A stretch of 21,097 nt of DNA. Origin: Desulfurellaceae bacterium. Lineage in GTDB: Bacteria > Campylobacterota_A > Desulfurellia > JAGGSF01. How positions within the stretch are numbered: position 1 is the first letter of the stretch; each line of letters starts with the position of its first letter. The DNA is taken from positions 1 to 21,097 of the forward strand of contig JAGMDW010000172.1 of assembly GCA_023128455.1 (NCBI GenBank), read 5' to 3'. The position numbers and the translations under genes are program-made. Positions 8,136 through 14,381 of the stretch are shown piece by piece. The notes below the pieces were generated by a model that worked only from the letters and a program-made list of their open reading frames with translations, had not been told where the DNA came from and made no database searches.

Positions 8136-8804
8136 TTATTTAGAGATAATGAGTCTAATCCTGTTACCCAATTTCTCTGCAGCATTGGCTACATCACTCG
8201 TAGCCTGTATAATTTTTAACCACAACCATAAATCAGCAAAATTGAATTGCTCCGAGGTATTCAATATAATCTTGCTAATCTCATATCCTAACTTATCTGT
8301 TTTATGTTCTTCTTGGTTCAGTTTGTCCAGCAACTCAGTGATATGTTTTGTTTCTGGTCCCGCAAATGAGGATTCCCTCAATGTTTCCAATTCATCAACC
8401 ACTGTCTTAGAGAGATTAGCCACATCTATTACCTTTTCCACAAAGTATTTTACTTTCTCTACCAACCCAGAAGGAACTTTTATCATTTTAAAAGAGAGTA
8501 AAACACCTACATCCTCTGCAGCATCGGCAATGGCATCTATAGAGGTAATAATTTCTAATACATCTCCTCGTGCTACTGACATAAATATACTATTAGGCAA
8601 AGAACTCCTGATTTCATTTTTGATTATATCTGTTTCATATTCCTTGTCAGAGATTTCTTCTGCCAGTCTTTGAACTTCTTCCTCTTTCCCTGATAAAAAA
8701 GCGTCAAAAATAGGTGTAATGAGTTTAACACACTCATTCCCACTATTCATCATTTCCTGCAGGGATTGGAACGGCGATTTTCTAAAGATATCAAAGATTT
8801 TCAT
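8136..8804 (-). CDS. DUF47/PhoU-like accessory protein of the PiT transporter
   Basis: This 222-residue, all-helical, soluble protein is of the DUF47 family (COG1392, TIGR00153), distantly related to PhoU. It starts MKIFDIFRKSPFQSLQEMMN and carries the family's Glu/Asp-rich helices, for example SDKEYETDIIKNEIRSSLPNS and EEHKTDKLGYEI, which in PhoU-like proteins bind metal clusters. Members are almost always encoded next to PiT genes and are thought to regulate transport. Here the gene starts four bases after the mrp stop and ends two bases before pit. No convincing SD is seen, so translation may depend on coupling with mrp. Confidence 0.9.
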   Translation of the reverse strand: MKIFDIFRKSPFQSLQEMMNSGNECVKLITPIFDAFLSGKEEEVQRLAEEISDKEYETDIIKNEIRSSLPNSIFMSVARGDVLEIITSIDAIADAAEDVGVLLSFKMIKVPSGLVEKVKYFVEKVIDVANLSKTVVDELETLRESSFAGPETKHITELLDKLNQEEHKTDKLGYEISKIILNTSEQFNFADLWLWLKIIQATSDVANAAEKLGNRIRLIISK

Positions 8805-8808
8805 TTTT

Positions 8809-9831
8809 TTATAATGTTTCTAAGGTTTTCATCTCTTCTATAATCTTTTTTGCTGCATTTATAAAGGCTTTAGCTCCTAATGAATCAGGTTTGCTAACCA
8901 CAATGGGCTTTCCTTCATCGCTACCTGTTCTGATATCTATATCAATAGGTATTTCTCCTAAGAATGGCAAGGAAAGCTGAATACTGAGTTTCTTTCCTCC
9001 ACCATGACTGAATATATCCACTTTTTCACCACAGTGAGGACAAACAAAGTAACTCATGTTCTCAATTACACCAAGCACAGGAATCTTTAGTTTTTTAAAG
9101 AAATCTACTGCTCTTGCGGCATCCATTAAAGCCACATCTTGCGGTGTCGTGACAATAATACCGCCTGTTATATTGGTCAGTTGTGCCATAGACAGCTGGG
9201 CATCGCCTGTCCCCGGAGGAAAATCTACAACCAAAAAGTCTAAATCTCCCCAGGTAACATCTTCCAGGAATTGTTCTATTGTCTTATGAATTAATGGTCC
9301 TCTCCAGATAAGTGCCGTTCCCTTAGGAATAAGGTTGCCAATGGAGAATACCTTAATGCCCTTTTTTTCCACGGGTAACATTTTATCTTTATCCTCTTGG
9401 TTTAATCTTATAGCTTCTTCTTCTATGCCCATCATTTTTGGTACATTTGGTCCATAAATATCTGTATCCAAGATACCTACTTTTTGGCCTAATTTAGCCA
9501 GCGCCAGAGCTATATTCACACTTACCGTGGTTTTACCCACGCCACCCTTTCCTGAAGTCGTGCCGATAATGTGTTTTATCCGAGGAACAATATTCTTTTT
9601 TCCTATCTTTACATTGATCTTTTTTACACCTTCTATCTTTTCTAATGCCTGTGTTATACTTGATCTTAATTTTTGTGAGGTTGTTTCATCTTCTATGCCC
9701 AATGAGCCTTTTACCGTAACTTCTCCATTCTCACCTATCTCTACATCCTCTACTATACCTAAATTTATGATGCTTTTTGTATGTTCAGGAAATTTAACCT
9801 TTTTCAACTCATCCATGATCTTTTCCTTCAT
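8809..9831 (-). CDS. mrp: Mrp/NBP35-family P-loop ATPase, Fe-S cluster carrier (ApbC type)
   Basis: This 340-residue cytosolic protein is predicted to bind and transfer Fe-S clusters to apoproteins. An N-terminal MIP18/DUF59 domain (about 1-80) precedes the deviant Walker A GKGGVGKTT (94-102). The core continues with DTDIYGPNVPKMMG, VVDFPPGTGDAQLS and TTPQDVALMDAAR. The CPHCG motif (Cys264, Cys267) is the family's cluster-binding CxxC at the dimer interface. The start is backed by the SD GAGGAGG. This is the first gene of the phosphate operon, an unusual neighbour for PiT. It also faces the NifX-like module across a shared intergenic region, hinting at a metal-cofactor link. A promoter lies directly upstream. 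Confidence 0.93.
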   Translation of the reverse strand: MKEKIMDELKKVKFPEHTKSIINLGIVEDVEIGENGEVTVKGSLGIEDETTSQKLRSSITQALEKIEGVKKINVKIGKKNIVPRIKHIIGTTSGKGGVGKTTVSVNIALALAKLGQKVGILDTDIYGPNVPKMMGIEEEAIRLNQEDKDKMLPVEKKGIKVFSIGNLIPKGTALIWRGPLIHKTIEQFLEDVTWGDLDFLVVDFPPGTGDAQLSMAQLTNITGGIIVTTPQDVALMDAARAVDFFKKLKIPVLGVIENMSYFVCPHCGEKVDIFSHGGGKKLSIQLSLPFLGEIPIDIDIRTGSDEGKPIVVSKPDSLGAKAFINAAKKIIEEMKTLETL

Positions 9832-9859
9832 CTTAGCCTCCTCAAAAATATGTATATAT

Positions 9860-9887
9860 AGATTAGCACGAATTTTTTCTCTGTCAA
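9860..9887 (-). promoter_or_regulatory. Predicted sigma70 promoter of the mrp-DUF47-pit-ppx operon
   Basis: On the minus strand there is a perfect -35 TTGACA (9882-9887), a 16-base spacer and an extended -10 TGCTAATCT (TAATCT at 9860-9865). The hexamer itself is only a partial match. The predicted leader is about 20 bases and contains the SD. The rest of the 279-base gap (9832-10110) holds an 11-base ATAATGATTAT palindrome at 9944-9954 and the opposing promoter. Confidence 0.5.
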
Positions 9888-10054
9888 TTGTTTATATAAG
9901 ATGCAATAAGAAAATAACATTAGGGGTTACAATCTGACAAAAGATAATGATTATAGTATAGGTGATTAAGACAACAAGAACAAAAATAAATATGCAAGAG
10001 ATTGTTAGGGGAATGACTTCTTTATTCTTTCTGACAACTACCTCTAACTGTTAC

Positions 10055-10082
10055 TTGACTATTTTCAATATTGTTATATTAT
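10055..10082 (+). promoter_or_regulatory. Predicted sigma70 promoter of the NifX-like module
   Basis: The -35 is TTGACT (10055-10060) and the -10 is TATTAT (10077-10082), at 16 bases; each hexamer matches consensus at five of six positions. Transcription would begin near 10089, leaving about 20 bases of leader with AAGGAG before ATG 10111. Confidence 0.55.
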
Positions 10083-10087
10083 TATTG
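10066..10087. promoter_or_regulatory. Possible ArsR-type operator over the -10 box
   Basis: A 22-bp imperfect dyad begins CAATATTG and ends TATTATTG; 8 of 11 positions in each half are symmetric. It covers the spacer and -10 of the promoter for the gene encoding an ArsR-like DNA-binding domain. ArsR/SmtB regulators usually bind AT-rich 12-2-12 type dyads over their own promoters. AT-rich sequence makes chance symmetry likely, so this is a suggestion only. Confidence 0.35.
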
Positions 10088-10110
10088 CAGAATTGTGCAA
10101 AGGAGAAAAG

Positions 10111-10914
10111 ATGCGGAGAGGCGGATGCCATTTACTTTTTCCTCATGATCAAAGAGGTGTTCTATTTTTTGCATTGGCGAGTGACCAGCGTTTGCGAATC
10201 ATACAGTTTTTAAAGAGCGGAGGAAAACATACATACGAAATTGTTAATTTTTTAAGACTCCATCCTTCGGTTGTTTCTCGTCATTTGAGTATTTTATATG
10301 ATGTAGGAATTGTAATGGCAAAAAGAGAAAGAGATGGTTATATATGGTCAATAGGGACAGATAGTGTATTTAAGCTGCTGTCCTATGCAAGCGAGATATT
10401 GCAGGAAAAGAGAAAAAAAGAAGACAAATTTTTGAGAGGAGGTAAAATGATTTTGGCTTTTGCATGTAATGATGAAAAAGGCTTGGATACCGTAGTGGCA
10501 TACCACTTTGGAAGATGTCCCTATTACACATTTATAGAGATAGAAGGAAAAGAAATAAAAAACATAAAAGTGGAAAAGACGCCATTTTTAGATTCCCATC
10601 AACCGGGCGATGTGCCCAATTACATTGCGCAGCACAGAGCAGATGTTATCTTTACAGGTGGTATGGGGCCAAAAGCACAAGAGCACTTCAGTTCTCTTGG
10701 GGTTAAACCTATAACAGGTGTATATGGTAGAGTAAAAGATGTTTTAAATGGATACTTGAAGGGGAATATTACTCAAGAAGCTATTCCAAAAGAAGTTCCA
10801 TCTGAAACCACAGAAAATGACGAATTGGAAAGATTAAAGAAAGAAATGCAGTTTTTAAGAGAAAAATTATTAGAGCTTAAAGAAAAACTTAAAGAAAAAG
10901 AAGTAAGCGTGTAA
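10111..10914 (+). CDS. ArsR-type wHTH fused to a NifX-like (FeMo-cofactor-biosynthesis family) domain and coiled coil
   Basis: This 267-residue protein has three parts. Residues about 15-105 form an ArsR-type winged helix (LASDQRLRIIQFLKSGG, then LHPSVVSRHLSILYDVGIV). The ELCVCDL metal site of classical ArsR/SmtB sensors is absent. Residues 113 to about 215 are a NifX/NifB-C-terminal/NafY-like domain (PF02579 type): MILAFACNDEKGLD, YHFGRCPYYTF, ADVIFTGGMGPKAQ. A Pro/Glu/Thr-rich link leads to a Glu/Lys heptad coiled coil (about 232-264). No nif genes are seen, so nitrogen fixation is not implied; stand-alone NifX-like proteins are common in anaerobes and mostly uncharacterised. The ATG at 10111 has the SD AAGGAG; a TTG six codons upstream is less likely. 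An in-frame ATG at 10447 has an even better SD. Confidence 0.85.
   Translation: MRRGGCHLLFPHDQRGVLFFALASDQRLRIIQFLKSGGKHTYEIVNFLRLHPSVVSRHLSILYDVGIVMAKRERDGYIWSIGTDSVFKLLSYASEILQEKRKKEDKFLRGGKMILAFACNDEKGLDTVVAYHFGRCPYYTFIEIEGKEIKNIKVEKTPFLDSHQPGDVPNYIAQHRADVIFTGGMGPKAQEHFSSLGVKPITGVYGRVKDVLNGYLKGNITQEAIPKEVPSETTENDELERLKKEMQFLREKLLELKEKLKEKEVSV
10437..10449 (+). promoter_or_regulatory. Internal Shine-Dalgarno and in-frame ATG in the wHTH-NifX gene
   Basis: Inside the reading frame, GAGAGGAGGT (AGGAGG at 10437-10442) precedes ATG 10447 at four to five bases. The ATG begins exactly where stand-alone NifX-like proteins begin (MILAFACNDEKGLD). Initiation here would give a 155-residue NifX-domain/coiled-coil protein without the DNA-binding part. 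Confidence 0.5.
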
Positions 10915-10975
10915 CTTGAAAAAATTTGAATAGGAATATCTTGTGAAAAGTTATTTAAAAAAGGAGGTATTAGAT

Positions 10976-11272
10976 ATGCCTGGTGGAGATAGAACAGGCC
11001 CTTTAGGGTTAGGAGCAAGAACAGGAAGAGGGTTAGGATACTGCGCAGGTTTTGGCGGCCCTGGTTTCTCTGCGGGAAGAGGATGGGGTAGAGGATTCGG
11101 AGGGAGATGGGCTGGAGCGTTTTACCCGCCCTACAACACACCCACACCTTACTATACACCTTCAATCGCGGATGAGAGAGATTATATCGAAAGAGAAATT
11201 AAAGCATTAAGAGAACAAACTACAAGCTTAGAAAAAAAATTGGATGAGCTAAAAAAAAGTGAGGAAAAGTGA
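10976..11272 (+). CDS. DUF5320 family Gly-rich protein with C-terminal coiled coil
   Basis: This is a 98-residue protein of unknown function. The N-terminus MPGGDRTGPLGLGARTGRG is the family hallmark, followed by LGYCAGFGGPG with a single Cys, then Gly/Arg/Trp-rich sequence and a Pro/Tyr-rich stretch (about 45-60). The last 35 residues (ERDYIEREIKALREQ to the Lys/Glu-rich end) form a coiled coil. Start ATG 10976 follows the strong SD AAGGAGGT; the 11 additional upstream codons up to 10943 lack an SD. It lies 61 bases after the NifX fusion gene. DUF5320 genes commonly sit beside NifX-like genes in anaerobic bacteria and archaea. The matching coiled-coil tails of the two proteins suggest they may bind each other; that is inference. 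Confidence 0.82.
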   Translation: MPGGDRTGPLGLGARTGRGLGYCAGFGGPGFSAGRGWGRGFGGRWAGAFYPPYNTPTPYYTPSIADERDYIEREIKALREQTTSLEKKLDELKKSEEK

Positions 11273-11274
11273 TT

Positions 11275-11331
11275 ATGACACAAATCTTTGATTTGAGCGT
11301 AAAAACCTTCATCCAAAGGAGGTTTTTATGA
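11275..11331 (+). CDS. Possible 18-codon leader ORF coupled to the Cys-rich protein gene
   Basis: The frame ATG...TGA encodes MTQIFDLSVKTFIQRRFL. Its ATG is two bases after the DUF5320 stop, with AGGA about nine bases upstream. Its TGA overlaps the next ATG as ATGA. Its consecutive AGG AGG Arg codons are the SD of that next gene. It may be a translated coupling peptide rather than a functional protein, or a chance frame left by duplication of the start region. No homology is recognised. Confidence 0.35.
   Translation: MTQIFDLSVKTFIQRRFL
11301..11327 (+). promoter_or_regulatory. Hairpin able to mask the SD of the Cys-rich protein gene
   Basis: The arms AAAAACCT (11301-11308) and AGGTTTTT (11320-11327) are perfectly complementary, 8 bp around an 11-base loop. 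The 3' arm contains the last AGG of the SD AAAGGAGG (11315-11322) and reaches to the base before the ATG. The pairing is A-T rich, so only moderate strength is expected. Confidence 0.35.
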
Positions 11332-11534
11332 CACAAATGATGGGGCAAGGACAAGGCGGCGGAACGGGTCGCGGAACAGGACAAGGCGGTAAAGGAATGG
11401 GTGGAGGAAGAGGAATGGGTGCAGGTGGAAACTGCGTATGCCCAAAATGCGGATATAGCACTCCTCACAGAAGAGGCTTGTCTTGTTATCAAATAAAGTG
11501 TCCTAAGTGCGGAACGCTGATGGTAAGGCGCTAA
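11328..11534 (+). CDS. Gly-rich small protein with six-cysteine zinc-ribbon-like domain
   Basis: This 68-residue protein is of unknown function. Residues 5-34 are almost only Gly with Gln, Arg, Met and Lys. The rest is a compact Cys domain: Cys36-x-Cys38-Pro-Lys-Cys41-Gly, Pro46-His47, Cys53, then Cys58-Pro-Lys-Cys61-Gly and MVRR at the end. Two CPKCG knuckles suggest a zinc ribbon; six Cys plus one His could also hold an Fe-S cluster or a second metal. From memory, similar small Cys-rich proteins occur beside NifX-like, DUF5320 and Mrp/NBP35 genes in anaerobes. Start ATG 11328 has the SD AAAGGAGG. Its stop lies eight bases from that of convergent secF, with no clear terminator between. Confidence 0.75.
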   Translation: MTQMMGQGQGGGTGRGTGQGGKGMGGGRGMGAGGNCVCPKCGYSTPHRRGLSCYQIKCPKCGTLMVRR

Positions 11535-11542
11535 TTTTTCAA

Positions 11543-12481
11543 TCAAGGGGAGACTTTAAACTTCTCTTGTAGGTTGATTTCCTTTGGCGGAGGTAAAAGC
11601 TCACCCTTGAATACGAGAAGCATGGGGCTGGCAATAAAGATGGAGGAGTATGTTCCTGACAATATTCCGATAAGCAAGGCAAAAGCAAAGCCATGAATTA
11701 CTCCGCCGCCCAAGAAAAAAAGGCAGAGTATAATAAAAAATGTGGTGAGAGTGGTAAGAATTGTTCTAGATAATACCTCGTTAATTCCTCTGTTTAATGC
11801 CAGTTTCCTGGATATCTTTTTTGCCATTCTCACTCTTTCCCTAATCCTATCAAATACCACTATCGTATCATTCAAAGAATAGCCTATGATCATTAAAAGT
11901 GCAGCGATAATATCCAATGTGAACTCAAAATTAAATAAGGAAAGAACGGTAATAGTGATCAGCACATCGTGTATTAAAGCGAAAACCGCTCCTGTAGCAA
12001 ACCTGAATTGAAATCTCAACCCCACATAAACGAGTATAGCAAAAACAGCTATAATCATCGCCATAATACCTTTTTTCTTTAAATCTTTGCTAATTTTTGG
12101 ACCTATTATATCTACCTTTCTTATCTCAAAATCACTTCCATAGGAACTTCTCAAGGCCTGCTTTATCCCATCTGCAATATTCTTTACACCAGATGAAAAT
12201 TTTGCACTATATATAAGGAATTCATTCCCCCTTCCAAATTTCTGAATCTTTGTTTGAGGAAATCCTGCCTCTTTTAAACTCATCCTTAAAGAAACCGCAG
12301 AAACAGGTTTTTTAAATAGAACCTGAATGGATGTACCCCCTTTGAATTCAATGCCCCACCTGGGACCACCATGAGCAATCAAAGAGATTATACCTATAAC
12401 TATGATGATACAAGAAATCACCGCTGCCATTTTCATTTTCTTCACAAAATCTATATTCACCTTAGGGCTTATAAACTCCAT
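11543..12481 (-). CDS. secF: Protein translocase subunit SecF
   Basis: This 312-residue membrane protein partners SecD in proton-motive-force-driven late steps of protein export through SecYEG. One N-terminal transmembrane helix (about 18-37) is followed by the signature WGIEFKGGTSIQVLF, a periplasmic domain to about residue 130, and then five helices. Among these are GLRFQFRFATGAVFALIHDVLIT and IGYSLNDTIVVFDRIRERVR, the conserved RND-type block. Its SD AGGAGGAG overlaps the secD stop region (eight bases separate the genes), so the two are coupled. It is the last gene of the ispD-to-secF run and ends eight bases from the convergent Cys-rich protein gene. Confidence 0.96.
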   Translation of the reverse strand: MEFISPKVNIDFVKKMKMAAVISCIIIVIGIISLIAHGGPRWGIEFKGGTSIQVLFKKPVSAVSLRMSLKEAGFPQTKIQKFGRGNEFLIYSAKFSSGVKNIADGIKQALRSSYGSDFEIRKVDIIGPKISKDLKKKGIMAMIIAVFAILVYVGLRFQFRFATGAVFALIHDVLITITVLSLFNFEFTLDIIAALLMIIGYSLNDTIVVFDRIRERVRMAKKISRKLALNRGINEVLSRTILTTLTTFFIILCLFFLGGGVIHGFAFALLIGILSGTYSSIFIASPMLLVFKGELLPPPKEINLQEKFKVSP

Positions 12482-12489
12482 TGCTCCTC

Positions 12490-14070
12490 CTATATGCTGA
12501 GTTTCTTAGGTGAGAATTTCATCAACACAATATCATAGACAAGTTTGGTTACCACAATAGCTGTAAACATATTGGCTATAATGCCGATACTTAAGGTAAC
12601 AGCAAACCCTCTGATAGGGCCTGTTCCAAATTGATAAAGTACCAATGTTGTGATAAGGGTTGTAATATTAGCATCAAATATGGTCAAGGTGGCACGTTTA
12701 TATCCGGTATTTATAGCATCATGTATGGTTCTGCCTATTCGTAATTCCTCTCTTATTCTTTCAAATATAAGCACATTTGCATCCACAGACATACCGATAG
12801 TTAAGGCAATTCCTGCCAATCCAGGCAAGGTCAGTGTAGCACCGAACATAGCCAATGCGCCAAATATAATGATGATGTTTAAGATAAGGACAAAATCAGC
12901 CAGAAAACCGGCTGCACGGTAGTAAAAGATCATGAACAGAAGAACTAAAATAGCACCTGCAAAAGCCGACATTGCACCTTTTTTTATAGAATCTTTCCCC
13001 AGCGAGGGGCCAACAGTAATGTTTTCCAACACATTTACCGGCGCTGGCAATGATCCACTTCTCAAAACAATAGCTAAATCATGTGCCTCTTTGGTGGTAA
13101 AACTCCCTGTAATCTGCCCTGTTCCTCCACCAATACGCTCCTGGATAACAGGTGCAGAATAAATAATATTATCCAATACAATAGCTAATTTTTTACCCAC
13201 ATGACTGCCTGTAAACTGCGCAAAGATGCCTGCCCCTTCAGAATTCAAATCAAAAGTTACATGAGGTTGGTTTAAGGTTTGACCAAAGCTCACTCTCGCG
13301 CTTTTCAGCATCTCACCGCTTATTATGGTATCCCTCTTTACTACCATAGGTATCTTTTCCGTCTCCCCTGTATATGGATCCCGTTTTATCTGATAAAGTA
13401 GTTCATCATCTTCGGGTAGATTCCCTTGTAAGGCCTCTGTTATATCTGCCTTTTCATCAACGAGTTTTAACTCTAATCTTGCCATTTTGCCGATGAGTCT
13501 CACTGCTCTTGCAGGATTTTTAATACCAGGAAGCTCAACGATAATATTGTCTTTCCCATATTTTAAAATTGTAGGTTCAGTTACACCAAACTGATCTACC
13601 CTGTTTCGTATTATACTTAATGCTTGTTCTACGACATCAGTATGAATCTTTGCCACTGCCTTTTTATCTAATTTTATCACAATAGGTAATGTTTCTTTCA
13701 CTATCGTATAATGGGGGTAGTTTCTATCTATCAATTCCAACAATTTACCATTGTCCAGGGGGTCAATAAGGCTGATACTTATTTCAGCTTTTTTGGGTGT
13801 TACTTCATCATAGGCTATTTTTTCTTTATCTAATTGTATTCTTAGTTGACGAGCCGCCCTTTCCACAATGGTCTCTACTGCTTTTTCAGTATCTACACCT
13901 AAAACCAGGTGCATTCCACCTTTTAAATCCAAACCTAAATGAACTACTTTTTCTGGGAAAAAAGAAGGCAAAGAATCCTTATTCTTTACAAAAGTAGGGA
14001 TAGCATAAACAACAAACAATATAAGAATAATAGCAATGATAATTAATCTGACAAGAACACTCTTTTGCAT
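12490..14070 (-). CDS. secD: Protein translocase subunit SecD
   Basis: This 526-residue SecDF partner has an N-terminal helix followed by the signature LGLDLKGGMHLVLGVD, then a large periplasmic region. It contains the P1 repeat (about 60-240, with RNRVDQFGVTEPTILKYGKDNIIVELPGI) and the P4/head portion, TGSHVGKKLAIVLDNIIYSAPVIQERIGGG. The C-terminal five-helix domain carries the pore motif AGIALTIGMSVDANVLIFERIREELR, whose Asp is needed for proton flow. It is somewhat shorter than E. coli SecD (615) but usual for many bacteria. The ATG directly follows the yajC stop with no clear SD, so translational coupling is likely. Confidence 0.96.
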   Translation of the reverse strand: MQKSVLVRLIIIAIILILFVVYAIPTFVKNKDSLPSFFPEKVVHLGLDLKGGMHLVLGVDTEKAVETIVERAARQLRIQLDKEKIAYDEVTPKKAEISISLIDPLDNGKLLELIDRNYPHYTIVKETLPIVIKLDKKAVAKIHTDVVEQALSIIRNRVDQFGVTEPTILKYGKDNIIVELPGIKNPARAVRLIGKMARLELKLVDEKADITEALQGNLPEDDELLYQIKRDPYTGETEKIPMVVKRDTIISGEMLKSARVSFGQTLNQPHVTFDLNSEGAGIFAQFTGSHVGKKLAIVLDNIIYSAPVIQERIGGGTGQITGSFTTKEAHDLAIVLRSGSLPAPVNVLENITVGPSLGKDSIKKGAMSAFAGAILVLLFMIFYYRAAGFLADFVLILNIIIIFGALAMFGATLTLPGLAGIALTIGMSVDANVLIFERIREELRIGRTIHDAINTGYKRATLTIFDANITTLITTLVLYQFGTGPIRGFAVTLSIGIIANMFTAIVVTKLVYDIVLMKFSPKKLSI

Positions 14071-14370
14071 TTACAGTTTAGATGTAATATTGTTTTTCAA
14101 AATCTTTATATTTACTCCATCTGCTATTTCTAAATGAGCCGTGTTTTCTTCTATTTTTGTGATCGTGCCGTAGATACCGCTAGAAATAATAACTTTATCT
14201 CCTCTCTTCAACGAGTCAACAAATTCTCTATGTTTCTTCCTCTGTTTTTGCTGAGGGAGAATAAGAAAGAGATAAAATATTACAATAATCAACACAAAGG
14301 GAAGAATGCCGGCTATAGAACCCATCCCCTGAGAAGCCCCTTCCCCTGCCGCATAAGCAATTGACAACAC
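14071..14370 (-). CDS. yajC: Sec translocon accessory protein YajC
   Basis: This 99-residue single-pass membrane protein associates with SecDF. After a short Gly/Ala-rich N-terminus comes one transmembrane helix (about 21-40, ILPFVLIIVIFYLFLILPQQ) with the family signature LPQQKQRKKHREFVDSLKRGDKVI. A small cytosolic beta domain (GIYGTITKIEENTAHLEIADGV) follows. The start is GTG 14370, supported by the SD AAGGAGGTG (14375-14383) immediately upstream and overlapping the end of the DUF2905 gene. A TTG one codon downstream is the only close alternative. Confidence 0.93.
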   Translation of the reverse strand: MLSIAYAAGEGASQGMGSIAGILPFVLIIVIFYLFLILPQQKQRKKHREFVDSLKRGDKVIISSGIYGTITKIEENTAHLEIADGVNIKILKNNITSKL

Positions 14371-14381
14371 TATACACCTCC

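Larger units (their letters stand above)
11273..11338. repeat. 13-bp direct repeat TTATGACACAAAT flanking a start region
   Basis: Identical copies lie at 11273-11285 and 11326-11338, 53 bases apart. Both include an ATG followed by ACA CAA, so both would code for Met-Thr-Gln. The second is the true start of the zinc-ribbon gene; the first begins a short ORF. Confidence 0.7.

Noticed and set aside
9944..9954. ATAATGATTAT palindrome between the mrp and NifX-module promoters
   Set aside because: Only 11 bases and purely A/T apart from the central G; expected by chance in such AT-rich sequence.
10093..10110. TTG start six codons upstream of the wHTH-NifX ATG
   Set aside because: The AAGGAG SD lies inside this extension and is correctly spaced for ATG 10111.
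9962..10213. 83-codon frame on + between mrp and the wHTH-NifX gene
   Set aside because: It overlaps the well-supported fusion gene and its promoter, has no SD, and its product is a hydrophobic string typical of AT-rich out-of-frame translation.
10111..10914. Reading the NifX-like domain as evidence for nitrogen fixation
   Set aside because: No nifHDK, nifB, nifEN or nif-specific regulators are in the window, and stand-alone NifX-like proteins are common in non-fixing anaerobes.
11543..11570. Possible terminator hairpin after the Cys-rich protein gene (CAAGGGGA with TTCTCTTG)
   Set aside because: Two of eight pairs are G-T, the loop is long, no T-run follows, and it lies in the 3' end of secF; too weak to call.
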